DNA of 64,000 nucleotides from NCBI RefSeq assembly GCF_014633365.1, contig NC_068347.1:30670116-30734115 (forward strand). The letters are read 5' to 3'. The notes below the pieces were generated by a model, which searched no databases, had not been told where the DNA came from, and saw nothing but the letters and a program-made list of their open reading frames with translations. Below, one piece after another: positions 24,206-35,775 of this stretch; position 1 is the stretch's first letter, and every line of letters begins with the position of its first letter. The stretch is from Diospyros lotus (lineage: Eukaryota > Streptophyta > Magnoliopsida > Ericales > Ebenaceae). Made by a program: the position numbers and the translations under genes.

Positions 24206-24570
24206 AGCAGTGTTTGTTATCAATATATAGATTTAAAAAGACAAGATATTAAAAATATTCTAAATTTTTGTTATTTTTAATGTGTTTGTTAAATTTATCT
24301 AACGATATTTGAAAAATAAATCATATAACTTCTTATTTGACATCTTTCAAATATGTTTCTTCCCCTTCCGGATAAATAAATATTGGACCTTACGGATAAA
24401 AAAAATAACGTATATATTATCAAGTGCATTTTAAGAAATTTAACAAACAGTTTGATAAAAATTTTAGAATATTTTTTAGTCTTATTTTGATCATTCCATA
24501 TGTTGATGAAGAAAATATGTCAACCATATTTTGATATAATTTAATTTTACTCATTTTAACAAATGATACC
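24206..24570. mobile_element. Tourist-like MITE, older copy
   Basis: Ends AGCAGTGTTTGTTATC (left) and, as reverse complement, GGTATCATTTGTTAAAAT (right), with TTA outside each end (24203-24205 and 24571-24573). The internal part (AACAAACAGTTTGATAAAAA, AATGTGTTTGTTAAATTTAT) is shared with the element at 25001-25369, so the two are diverged copies of one family. No coding capacity. Confidence 0.6.
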
Positions 24571-24913
24571 TTAAACAATAAACTATACATATATGGTACA
24601 AATTGAAAACCTAGACCTAGTATTGAAAAAATTAAAAGTTTGATACATAATTAAAAATGTAGTAAAAATCGAATCTTTTTTTTTTTTTTGTAATTAAAAC
24701 CCTTAGAAATATCATAATTAAAACAAAATATTAACTAAAATAACACAAATTTTATAATTTCCACAAATATTTTTTCACAGTTTCCAACTAATGTCAAAAT
24801 CTTCACAAACTTACATTGTCTGAAATCACATCTTCCAGTAAGTTTTATTTTTTAATGTAAAAGGTGAAAAAATTATAAAAAATAAACGTAAATAAAATTT
24901 ACCCAATTTTCTA

Positions 24914-24931
24914 GGGGGGGGGGGGGGGGGG
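24914..24931 (+). repeat. Run of 18 G
   Basis: An uninterrupted G tract in AT-rich DNA. It may form a G-quadruplex, but such runs are also prone to sequencing and assembly error in length. Confidence 0.9.
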
Positions 24932-25000
24932 TCCTCTGAAATTATATATAGGATGTTCAAGTAAACATGATACATACCATACAAAATTTAAATTTTCTAA

Positions 25001-25369
25001 GGGAACGTTTGTTAATTAAAATATGAGATGAAAAAGTTAAGATATGAGATGCATTCCAGACTTTTATCATTTCTAATATGTTTGTTAAGTTTATTTGACT
25101 ATTTTTGAAAAAATCATTAATAATCTTTTATCTTAATCTTTTAAGATATGCTTATCTCTTCCTCTCAAGATAAGTATATTTTAGTCTTTATAGATAAGAA
25201 AAAAATAATATTTGTATTCTCTAGTGTATTTTAAAAATTTAACAAACACCTTGATAAAATTTTTGAAATATTTCCCAACTTTATCTTGACCATTTCATAT
25301 ATTGGTTCGAAAATCATTCTGGCCTTATCTCGATACTTCCTTATCTTGCTCATTTTAACAAACGTTTCC
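25001..25369. mobile_element. Tourist-like MITE with TAA target duplication, younger copy
   Basis: The left terminus GGGAACGTTTGTTAA and the right terminus (reverse complement GGAAACGTTTGTTAA) match at 14 of 15 positions. TAA flanks both sides exactly (24998-25000 and 25370-25372). Three-base TTA/TAA duplications and 14-15-bp repeats opening GGG/GGA fit PIF/Harbinger-type Tourist MITEs. It is 369 bp and non-coding. Confidence 0.75.
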
Positions 25370-25908
25370 TAACAAGGTAGTTGACTTTGGTTTCAATTTT
25401 TTTTTTCAAAAAAATAAGGGGAAGAAAATTGCTGATAACCAAAATAAAAGACAAAAAAAAAAAAAAGTACAAAACAGAAGTATATATGAAATTAAAATTT
25501 GCTAAAATAAGAAAAGAATTATTGCTCGACATTTACTTGGTAACTGTTCCTCCAGAACTTTTAACTGCTATTCCATGTTCGGTTTCCGATAAAGGCGGAG
25601 GCCTGGAGAAGAAGTTAGACAGCTATTCCGCGTTTGGCAGCCCAAATATTGCAAAAACACTTTGAATTGGCCAAATTCATATTTTTATGATTTTTTTGGG
25701 CATAATTAAATTTTTCATTATTTCTTTTACACGAGTGCACCTACAATTTCGAATTAATTTAATTTTTATATTTTAATTTTTGTTCCTCTGACAAATTAAA
25801 TTTTTTGTTATTTCAATTATACCCATATACTTATATTTTTTAGTCAATTTAAACTATTTACTTTAATATTAAAAAAAAGAGTTAAATTGACTATCTCACT
25901 TTATATTA

Positions 25909-26425
25909 TTTTTACCTTTTTTTATATAGTACATAAGTTAAATTGATTAACAAATACATATATAGGAGTATAATCGAAATAACGAAAAATTTATATTGTC
26001 ACACAAAAAATTGTTAAAGTACAAGAATTAAATTAATTCAAAATTTTGATCAAGAGTATTAACGAAAAGTTTACATTTTTTTTTTGGATTACCGCTCTTG
26101 CGTGGTCCTCCGTCGCTCGTGCCCTCGATTTCAGTAGAGAAGGTAAATTATAAATGAAGGCTTTTTTTCACTGCGCAAGGTAAAGAATCGAACCCACGAT
26201 CTATTAGTGCGAATCCCAATTTATCAGAGTCCAACTATTTGACATGTACCTTGGGGGTTTTACCTTTTTTTTTACGCAATACTAGGTTAAATTGATTAAC
26301 AAATACAAGTATAGAAGTGTAATTTAAATAATAAAAAAAAATTAAGTTGTCACACAAAAAATATCAAAGTGTAATATTAAATTAATTTAAAAATATATAT
26401 TTAAGAGTGTAATTAAAATAGAAAA
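25909..26425. repeat. Diverged direct repeat of about 150 bp around a SINE
   Basis: The segment at 25909-26060 (TTTTACCTTTTTTTATATAG... TTGATTAACAAATACATATA... TTGTCACACAAAAAAT) recurs at about 26259-26420 (TTTTACCTTTTTTTTTACGC... TTGATTAACAAATACAAGTA... TTGTCACACAAAAAAT). A SINE-like unit separates the copies. Confidence 0.6.
26076..26264 (-). mobile_element. tRNA-derived SINE, minus orientation
   Basis: Read on the minus strand the unit has an A-box-like ATAGTTGGACTC, then, 35-40 nt later, GATCGTGGGTTCGATTCTTT, which contains the B-box consensus GGTTCGATTC exactly. It ends in a run of A (T10 at 26076-26085 on the plus strand). The head keeps the tRNA A-box to B-box spacing, and the body has no ORF. 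Confidence 0.6.
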
Positions 26426-28216
26426 AAAATAAATAATTATAAAAAATATATAAAAATACAGAGACTACACTATGAATTTCACCACTATGAATCCCAATTG
26501 AACCCAAGTGAGAATTTTTAGGGCACTATAGATAACGATGCTAGTTAGTAGGTACTTATAAGGAAAATTATGGAAATATTTTTTATATTTACTATAATAT
26601 ATATTGCTAATTTATTTTAAATAGCCTTTTTAATTAAGACTTAGGACTTTACCAACACATTTATTAATTTCTGGGAACGTGAGGTCCAATTAAATAAACG
26701 TATCTTATAATAAATCTCAAGTATGCTATTCTTATAATTATCCATTGTGTTAAATTATGATACTATTTTAATGAGTATTACCTCGTTGATATTATTTTTA
26801 ATATTATAGCAATGGGAACAATATGAAGGCTAATGTCAATCATTCTTCCAACAGTAATGATTAAAATATAGTAATATACTAGATATTTATACTATTTTAT
26901 TATTTAGTTACAATAAATTTTTATTGATTGATGATAAATATATTATGTTTTGTAACATGTCACTAACAAATAAAAGTGTTTTGTAAACGAAAACATGTAA
27001 TAAATGTAACCAATAGTTAAGGTTAGCTTATTATGAAATATAAATAAATAAATTAAAAGATCAGATAATGTTACAAAAATTAAAAAATCAATGCATAATT
27101 GAAAAAAATAATAATTTTTTTAAACAATTAACCCTTTATTACTAATAACGCGATATTAATTTGTACATGAATATAATATAATCATATCATCGTCATCAAT
27201 ATCTCATTTGATGTTTATGCCCGGTGGGGCGGCCAAGTGGCAGCTAGCTAGCTTGCGTGTTCAAGGATGATTCAAATCAACGTGCTTGATGTGTACGTTT
27301 ATTCATGTCCCTGTGTGTTACACAGATGTATGATTAAAAGTCGAATCAACAGTCATTTTGCAAAATAAAAATAAGAAAATAATGACGTGTCACCCAGATT
27401 AATAGGTTGAAGGGATGGGGCTAACGAGAAATTTCAACCCATTAGGACAAAATCATATGACTTAGCATTTGACTTTGCATATATAGAGACGCGGAAGTGG
27501 AGAGGTATACACACGTCGGGCAATGGGATTGGGCAGGGTCGGTGTTAACACTTCCCAACCCAGGCCCTTTGATTTCGAGCTGAATCAGATATTGATTTTG
27601 GCAGATTGGAGAAACATCGAAGTTGCTTCCCTCAAGCAAATATCGCTGTCTCTTATCTCTTCCAAAAATCAGAGAAAAGACCCATCATGGATGCTGGTTC
27701 AATTAATCCAGAACAGCTCAGCTCAGCTCACAGGAACAAAAGATTCTCCATGGGTCGATCCATCGGTACCACACACATTACGTACAGCACTCAAATTAAG
27801 ACGAGACAAACCATGAATATATATGTTTTTCCATTAGACATGAAAACTTTAAAAGTAACTAACATACACTGTTCAAGACTACGACCGATGAAGATGATGG
27901 GGGAAGAAGAAGATAAAAGTTGATGATGATGATGATGATGATGATGAACAGATGTTAATTGAGAAAACCCATCAAATTTTCTCAGATTCCAAACACTGGG
28001 CCTTGGATTTTTCGAGGCAAGGAAATCGAGAGAAAATCCAAATGAGTGTTCCATGACTCACATGCAGGGGTTAAAATATTTCCTGTCATCACTAGGTACA
28101 TACGTTGCTTGGATCCAAAAGCTAGCCAACGACACATAATTATGAGACAGAAGAACTGAAGAAAGAAAGCGCTTTAATTGCTTTTGTCTTTCTCCTTGTT
28201 TCTTTTTTCCGTTTTC
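26426..28216. other. Intergenic region with a possible short 5' exon
   Basis: Mostly AT-rich with no recognised gene. At 27470-27770 composition shifts: a TATA-like CATATATAGAG (27478), then ATG at 27687 opening MDAGSINPEQLSSAHRNK for 26 codons up to a GT at 27766. It could be the first exon of a small unannotated gene, but I cannot find a following exon. A (GAT)n microsatellite lies at 27921-27947. Confidence 0.35.
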
Positions 28217-29119
28217 TCAGATCTCATTGCCGACCATGGCCTTGTTCTGAATCATGGAGTTCTTGCAATGCGCTATGGCTCCTTGGATGGCGCTTTGCAA
28301 CTCTTCCATGGAGGATGTATCGGAGTGGTTCACGCCCCGGATTCTGTTCATGTCCGCCGGAAACTTGTTCTGGTACAGAATTCCCGAGTGGCTCGGAGAT
28401 GAACGCATGGAAGATGGGCAGCTTGAAACGTAGCATCTCTTTCTCCGGTACCTCAAATTCCCCGAAAACGAGTGCGAAAGCACGCCGCCGCCATTGTTGT
28501 CCTTGCTCGAGGTTTTAACGGATTCGTCTGCTTTGACGGGCGAAGACGGAGCCGTTGCTGACGGTGCCGCTTTCTGCGAGAGCTTTTCGTACAGGGGCTT
28601 GACTTTCTTCAAGTACTTGCGGATCACCTCTCTCGGGGTGGCACTGACCCGCTTTGCCGGCGAAGGGGAGTCGGCGGCTGCTGCGGCGTCTCGGGGCCTG
28701 CGGAAGACGGAGGAGAATCGGGAGAGGGAGAAGAAGTTTGGTTTCCTGGGTGGCTTGGCGGCGGTGAGGGGGTGGTTGAAGTCGTGGTGGTGGTCGTCGG
28801 CTGCGGCGGCGGAGCTGGGGCGGGGGGAGAACGAGTCGGCAGAGGAGCCGGAGGAGGGGCGGGCGGAGGAGGAGGAGGTGGAGGAGGAGGAGAGGAGGAG
28901 GGATTGGACCATGGAAAGGCGTGGGGAGAGGTGGAGGGGAAGGAGCTGCCCCTTGTAGAAGAGCTCGTCGGCCGGGCAGAGCGCTGCGGAGGATTTCCGT
29001 GGAGACATGGAGATAGTGAACTCGAAGTCTGATGAGGAAGAAGATGAGAATGAATGGGTTGGCGAGGAAGGAAGGGTTTGAGATTTGGCATAGTGCTTCT
29101 GATCTGCTCTCCTCCCCAT
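28217..29119 (-). CDS. BKI1: BRI1 kinase inhibitor 1 (BKI1), brassinosteroid signalling
   Basis: A single exon for 300 residues (Arabidopsis BKI1 has 337). BKI1 binds the cytoplasmic kinase domain of the brassinosteroid receptor BRI1 at the plasma membrane and keeps it from pairing with its co-receptor; after hormone perception it is Tyr-phosphorylated and released. Visible here: FEFTISMSP (32-40); PADELFYKGQLLPLHL (49-64); long Ser/Pro-rich low-complexity stretches; a basic segment IRKYLKKVKPLYEKLSQK that matches the Lys-rich membrane-hook region with the regulatory Tyr; SMRSSPSHSG; and the C-terminal receptor-binding helix SSMEELQSAIQGAIAHCKN from about residue 268. That last motif separates BKI1 from general MAKR proteins. 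The start is ATG at 29119, and the frame is fully open to the TGA at 28219-28217. Confidence 0.92.
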   Translation of the reverse strand: MGRRADQKHYAKSQTLPSSPTHSFSSSSSSDFEFTISMSPRKSSAALCPADELFYKGQLLPLHLSPRLSMVQSLLLSSSSTSSSSARPSSGSSADSFSPRPSSAAAADDHHHDFNHPLTAAKPPRKPNFFSLSRFSSVFRRPRDAAAAADSPSPAKRVSATPREVIRKYLKKVKPLYEKLSQKAAPSATAPSSPVKADESVKTSSKDNNGGGVLSHSFSGNLRYRRKRCYVSSCPSSMRSSPSHSGILYQNKFPADMNRIRGVNHSDTSSMEELQSAIQGAIAHCKNSMIQNKAMVGNEI

Positions 29120-29272
29120 TTTTGCTTCAACTCTACATCATCATCCCGTCAATGGCGTTCTAGGAGAGAGAAGATGGCTCTTATTCAAATGGAGAAGAAA
29201 AAGAAGAGTTTTAGACGCCATTGTTATAAGGGATGGGTGGAGAGAGGGAGAGAGTGTGACAGAGACATTGTA

Positions 29273-29286
29273 CTGTATATATATAC
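29273..29286 (-). promoter_or_regulatory. Possible BKI1 TATA box
   Basis: TGTATATATATACA is a perfect palindrome 155-165 nt upstream of the BKI1 start codon. Read on the minus strand it would place transcription start near 29245 and give a leader of about 125 nt rich in CT (the GA-rich plus strand at 29233-29265). It is judged by position only. Confidence 0.45.
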
Positions 29287-29299
29287 AGTGCCGGGAGAG

Positions 29300-30984
29300 A
29301 AATTACAAATGGCCGGGGAGCTTGAAATTTTATTTAAGTTGTATTTTTATTTAATATTGTAGTATAAATTAACAGTTACCAATAATTGATATATCGTACA
29401 TGACTAATATTTAAATTAGATATTAAAATATAAATATTCCTACTGCATTCTCTTCTCTCTCTCTTTTTTTTTTTTTTTTATGTTGGATACATATATAAAA
29501 TTTGAATCACTTAACTTGATAATCTAGATGGGCTTGATCAACCAAACTGTATTTTTTGTTTTGGTTTAAAAATCAAAATTAGAAACGAAATTAGAATCGA
29601 AAATTTACGGCTTAGTTTTAGTTTTTAAATATTAATAATTAAAACTAAAATTGAAATCGATATTCAAATTGTTAAAAATAAATAAAATAAATATATAATA
29701 TATAATACAATATATAATAATTGATATTTTTGAAATAATTTTAATTAAGGTAAGAGAGTTATAAATTAAAATAATAAATAAATTACGTGAATTTTGATTC
29801 TTTTAAATTTCAAAATCATACACAGACAACTTAATTTATATAAATTAATTTTTTTTATTAAATCAGTCGAATTCATAATTAAATCACAACAAATAAGATA
29901 TTTGCCAAACTTTAATTTAACTCAAGTCACGGTACATGTGTTAAAAGATTCAAATTCAATTTAAATATTTTGATGTGTTAGATGTGTTGTATTGAATTTA
30001 AGGGGCTATTTGGTATTGTTGGGCTTAAAAAGCACGATAATTTTTTTTTGATTTTTATAAATAAATAATGCTTGGTAAAATATTGTTGTATTTTTAAAAT
30101 ATAATTATTTTTTTTTAAAAAAAATTAAGTTACTTTGCAAAAGTAAAGACACCCTCCTTCCCATTGGGTCAATTTTAGGCTAAAAATCGCAATCCTTATA
30201 AATCATCATCACTGATGTCATTAAGGGCATCACTGGACGGCCGGGGCCGGTGCCGGCGGACCAAAAGTCGAGCATATTACTGGTAGTGGTAGCATTGAAA
30301 GAGGCCTAATGAATCACAGTTTTGTCAGCTTCAAATCCCAACCATTGGATCCGGACCTCTAAGGGGACCACATGGGACTTTGAGAAGAATAGTACAGTCA
30401 TCAATTATTATATTTTATATCTAATAGTATTAATAAATTTATAAATGCTGTGAGATTACAGGATGCTTGCGGTCACGTGCTTCAAACGTGAAAGTAGGGG
30501 AACCACATTGGATTAGAGTGGACCGCCCTTATATATATATATATATATATGGTTTTCCTGCTAATAATAATAATATGCTGTGAGTCTTCTTGTGCTTGAG
30601 TTTTGCAGATTAAATTAATAAATGAATTTGCAGAGGAAAAGGTGCAGTGATTTGTACAGATAGGGTGCTTAGCTAAGGTGGCAGTTGGTGCAATCTATGA
30701 GCACTTGATGTCTCATCTTTATTAACAGTGCGATTAATTGATGCATTTAGATCCGAGACAGCTGTTTTGAGCTCAAAAGCTTGTGGGCTTCACCCTTCAT
30801 GCTCCCAAATCTAACTACTAATTACATGGATCATATGATTGATTGGTTTGGTAGCATTTTTTCCTTTAAATTTAAAATATTTTTAATAAATAAAACACCC
30901 CAATGGGGTTGCTATTTCTACTTGTTAAGTCAAATATAACGACTCAACCCCAAATTGATGTCTCCAACAGATCTCGTCATTGCC
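29300..30984. other. AT-rich intergenic sequence upstream of BKI1
   Basis: It contains the distal BKI1 promoter. An (AT)10 microsatellite lies at 30531-30550 and a GC-rich patch (GGCCGGGGCCGGTGCCGGCGG) at about 30241. No gene or delimited transposon was recognised. Confidence 0.45.
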
Positions 30985-30989
30985 AAAAT

Positions 30990-33672
30990 TGTAATACTCG
31001 GGAATAATTTGAGGACAAAAATGACATTTGATAAAGGGCATAAATGGAATTATGAGAAAAATAAGACTATAGGACACACTAACACAGATTTGGACGACCG
31101 AATTAGTCAGAGGAAGTACCTCGAACCCTAGATAATTAAGAAAAATGGTATAGTATCATCAAGTAGAATAAATTATGATTTTTGGTGATGAAAGAAATGA
31201 GATCGGGAACAGTTTTCGGTACAGTAAAAATACAGCTGCCAATCAGGTCGTATTACCGAATTGTTATAGACGATATCCGAAAAATCAACGGAGTGTGTCT
31301 AGGACTAATATTTGATGTATAGAACAGCCCTTAAGTGGTTTTGGGTTGAATCGAGTGGATTTGAGGTCAAAACAATCAATCGGGCCTAAGTGCAATTTTT
31401 TAAATTTGCTCGAGGGAGGTCAAAACGGTAAATTTTTGAAAGTTTCAAGGGAGAAATGAGAAGTACAAAGCTTGAGGGTCTTAGTGATGGTGTTAGAAAG
31501 ATCATGGGCTTGAGGATAAGGGCCAAAATGTAAAAGAGAAATCCCAAGGGGCTAAACTACAATTTTCAGAAAGTTAGGCGCACATGGCAGATCTGGCTGA
31601 GATTTTGGCCTGAAATTCTGGCGATTTGGGCATCCTAGGGTCGTCAGGGAGTGGCCTAAGGTGGTCTAGGAGGCGTGGGGAAGAAGCCTTGGCCGGAAAT
31701 TGGCCACGTGGGGGTCGGATTTGGCTATAAATAGCCAAAAGTTTCGGCCGAGAATGAAGCACAAAATCGACCTCGTTCTTGGATGATTCTTGGAGCTTGG
31801 ATAGAGGGCTTTTGATCTCTAGAAGTCAAGGATCATTTTGGGATCGTTTTGAGGCATTTTGGAGCGGGTTTGGTGGTTGTTCGAGCTTGGCCAAGGATTT
31901 GAGGCGGACCGCTTTCCGCCACCTGCAACTGGCCATTTGGGCCATTTTTCGGTGGCATTTCGGCCTGATTTTGGTGGGGTTGTGATCGACTTTGCGAGAG
32001 CTTTCGGAGGGTACCGGTTTCATGGCCATCGGAGCAACTTCCGGCGGCCGGCTTGAGGTTGAAGACAGTGGAGCGTGACTGCCACGCGCCAGCCCAAATT
32101 GTCCAGCCACTCGCCAAGCGCGTGAGGGCGCGTGAGCAAGGGTATTCTGGTAATTTCAACTCCAGTATTTTTAATTAATTATTTTAAGAATTATGGTGTT
32201 GAAATATTTAGAAAAATAGTTGAGAAAATAATTATTTTGGAATTATCGAGGTAAAAAATATGAGAAAATAGAGAAAATTGTGAAATAATTGAGGGAAATG
32301 GATTTTAATGTTACCTTTATTAATTATGATACTTAGGAAGTGTTGTGGTTCGAGGTTGACTATAAATTCAAGTGTTTGCGTTTCGGCATGCATAATGAGG
32401 TTGTGCACGAGGATCGAGGCAGTCCGAATATGTCAAGGTGAGTGTTCGCCCCAACTTTGTTTTGACTTGTCAGTGGTTCTACCCGAAAGGACCTTGAGTG
32501 ACATGTGAATGGTTTACTGTGAATGTTCATTTCTATGGCTTGGTTTACTATGGTTGTCCAAACAGTTATTTACACATGCATTGAATTTCGTACAGTAAAT
32601 TGCATACATTGAGATGTTGATTTTATGCATGTTATGATTTTTCGGCATTGGCTTGTTTTGTGTCGTCCATGTGGGACGTGGGTTGATAACCTGTGACGTA
32701 GCCCAGAGTGACAGCACTCGGGATGCATACCTAGGATTAATGCTAGGTGACCCACTTGGGACGGGGCTGAGATGGACTTCACCCTACGGGACCCAAGTGG
32801 CGGGGCTAAAAGTGGACACCACCCCGGTTGTTGGCTCAAGTGGCAAGGCTGCGAGTGGACACCACCTCAGGTTCCTTTGAGCAATAGCATTAATGCCGAG
32901 GTGACGTCGATTCTGAGGATAGTGCTGATGTGACACTCTTGGGGCTAGGGTTGCGTTGGGTTTTGGAATGCTTTTGAGTAGGAGCGTAAAGCCTAACAAT
33001 GACAATGGGGTGATTCCCGGGTTCATATGTTGAGGTTGTCCCTCTTAAGCAGGATTGTTTTGCCAATGGGCCGAAGTGGTCGTGTCGCCTTTGGAGAGAT
33101 TGCATTTTCCCCGGTTAGGGTTAAGTGCTATGTGGGATTCTCTTAGGCTGGTGCATGTCAGGATTTATCGATTTTATATATGATTTTGCATATCTGCATG
33201 AAAATGTTTTTGAACTCTCACTTAGATGATTCAGCATCTAATTTGGACTATGTCTCTAGAATATTCAAACGTTCCAGGTGAAAGCAGTGGCGCTAAGGGA
33301 AAGAATGTCATCGAGATGTAGCTGCTATGTTTAGTTTTCGTAGGTTTTGTCTATGATTACGATGTTCAGAGGTTATGTAAATATTTGATATTTTCATGTG
33401 AAACATCGATTTGGTTATTGTAAAGGAATTGTCGGTTATATATCATTGAGGTTTAGATCTTGCTTCCGCTGATGTGATTGTTAATACCTGTCTTAGTTTA
33501 TTTATTATTAAATTTTGATATGCTATGAAGGTACGATCGGGATTGACGGGAAACGATTATGATGAAAGTATATGTATCGAGAGACTTATGTTGTGTGTTT
33601 GATGTTGAAAAAATATATATATATTCCCGAAATCTCGAGTTAACGCTCGTTGTGGGAAAACAGGGCGTTACA
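30990..33672 (+). mobile_element. 2.68-kb solo LTR of a retrotransposon (probably Ty3/gypsy)
   Basis: It begins TGTAATACTCGG and ends GGCGTTACA, giving near-inverted termini (TGTAAT/GTTACA). The same 5 bases, AAAAT, flank both sides (30985-30989 and 33673-33677). No primer-binding site follows and no polypurine tract precedes, so only one LTR remains. A TATA box (TATAAATA, 31726-31733) lies upstream of a GC-richer transcribed-looking part. The length and the blocks at 32660-32870 (GTGGACACCACC, ACCTAGGATTAATGCTAGGT) suggest a long-LTR gypsy lineage such as Tekay/Del; that lineage is inference. Open frames inside are not genes. Confidence 0.85.
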
Positions 33673-33677
33673 AAAAT

Positions 33678-35494
33678 AATTTGCCGAAAATTTGGTGAAA
33701 CTCAAAAACATTGCCAAGTGTAGCGATCAAAATCTACCAAGGTATCCTCACCATCTCTACCCCCACAACGGCCATCAACTTTGGAAGAGGTCGATCAAAT
33801 GCAACGAATACGACATCGGTTAGAGAAAAAAATGTGCAAACGTGGTGACAACAAATCTAGAGAAACAACTAAAGAAGACAAGTTGTAGGCGCCACAAAAA
33901 ACAAAATCGATCACCAGATCCAACGATTGTGGCAACCAGTGGAAGTGTTGTTGGTGGTGACGAGCAAAATGACCGACAGTGGATGCTTGTGCGGCTTGCT
34001 ATTCATTGTCCATCTCAAATTAGTTTGTGATTTTTTTTTGAATTTTTTATTTATTTATGTATTATATGTGTGATATTGTGTATTTGTATATTTAGTTATT
34101 GATTTGTATATTTGATTATTGAGTTTGTGTATGTTCGTATTTAATTATTGATTTGTATTTGTGTATGATCGTTGTTGGAATTTTAATTTTAACATATTAA
34201 AATTTTAAATTTTGAATTATGAAAATATTTCAAAAAATTTGTTAAATAATTGTATTTAAAAAAATATTAATAAATTTATTTAAAAATATTACATATTATA
34301 AAATTTTAACATCGTCATATTTATTATTAAATTATAAAATAAATAATAAATTTTTATAATAGTGAAAATTATAAGTAGGTTAAAATAAATAAAATTAAAA
34401 TTTATTAATAAATAAATAAAATATAGAGTCAAATAAAGAAGAAAATATATAGTGTGGTTAAAGCAAATGCAATTTTTGAAATAAAATCAAAATAAAAAAT
34501 AACTTTTTGTTATTTTGAGTTTTCTTTACAATTTTTTTTTATTTTCAAAAATGCATTTTTAAAAACAACAAAGAGAACGCATTTTCATTATTTTAAAAAA
34601 TTAAAAACAAAAAATAACTTGAAAATAACAAAAAAAACGTAGCCTAATTGTTTGTAATATAATATGGAAAATCGTTGAAAGAGTAATGTTACTTACACAG
34701 TTACACATTTAGGTTGATATCTATGTTGACACCTCATTAATTAATTATTAATACAATCCTCACTTGAATAATTTAATGAGTTGTGTATTGATAATTCATT
34801 TAAGTATTAAATGCAGGTATTTAAATGAATTATCAATACACTCATTACTTAAATAATTTTAGTAAAATGTTTATTAATAATTAATTAATAAAATATTAAT
34901 ATTAATATTAATCTAAATGTACAAATAGCATTACTTGCATTGGAGGTAGCCTCAATATTTTCATTGCTTCAAATTTGAGGACACCCAGCAATTTTTCACA
35001 GATGTTGATGATGATGATCACAAGAATTTGATCAACGGACGGCTTAGATATCCTCGTGATCAATTCGGATGGCCAATGCCTTGTTTGGACGGTGGACTTT
35101 GTTCTCAAATCCCGTTGCATTTTAATAATTAGAGAGACATTTTGGTGCAAGGGAAACTAGGCAGGCAAGGCATCACGTGCAAGCGCAACGACGACATTTT
35201 TAAGGTAATTCCATCTCCCCAAACACGGTTTAATGCACATAGCATTGCACTGTCATCGAGTTTCAATTTACAAATCTACGTACGGTTCATTAATATTTTA
35301 TTAATTATATATAGAACTATATATATACAGTTTCTATCAGATATTATTTTCTGGGCAGGTTTGGGTTATTGCAAAACTTTATTTTGTTACAGTTTATATT
35401 GCAAAATTTGGTCGGGGACTCGTTCAGAATAGGGTTCTACACATAGACATAATTTATTTATTATAAATAAAAGATTATGATGTGTTGAGCGTTT
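33678..35494. other. AT-rich intergenic sequence
   Basis: The first 350 bases are of average composition and may be part of an older element split by the solo LTR. The remainder is very AT-rich with low-complexity TTAAAT words. No gene was recognised. Confidence 0.45.
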
Positions 35495-35775
35495 TAAAAT
35501 CTTGGACAAAAATCAAAAATCACCCTGAAGTTTTAAGAAACTGCAAGGACACCCTTACACTATTGAAAATCTATGTTTTTCACCCTATTGAAAGACTATT
35601 GGCATTAAATGTAATGGTGTGATGGCAAAATTATTTTTTTGGAAGGAGAAACAAATGGAACACAGTTTGCTTATAGTTTTGGAGATTTTTTTAATTTATT
35701 TTTATATTAAATGATTGATATTGTGTATTTTATTATTAATTTGTGAGTTTAATTATTAATTTTATGTATGTGTGT

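Noticed and set aside
28494..28958. 154-codon plus-strand and 168-codon minus-strand overlapping frames
   Set aside because: These are shadow frames of the GC-rich, Ser/Pro-coding part of BKI1; only the BKI1 frame carries conserved motifs.
31779..32159. Several overlapping open frames of 65-108 codons
   Set aside because: They lie in the GC-rich part of the solo LTR on both strands, with no conserved domain.
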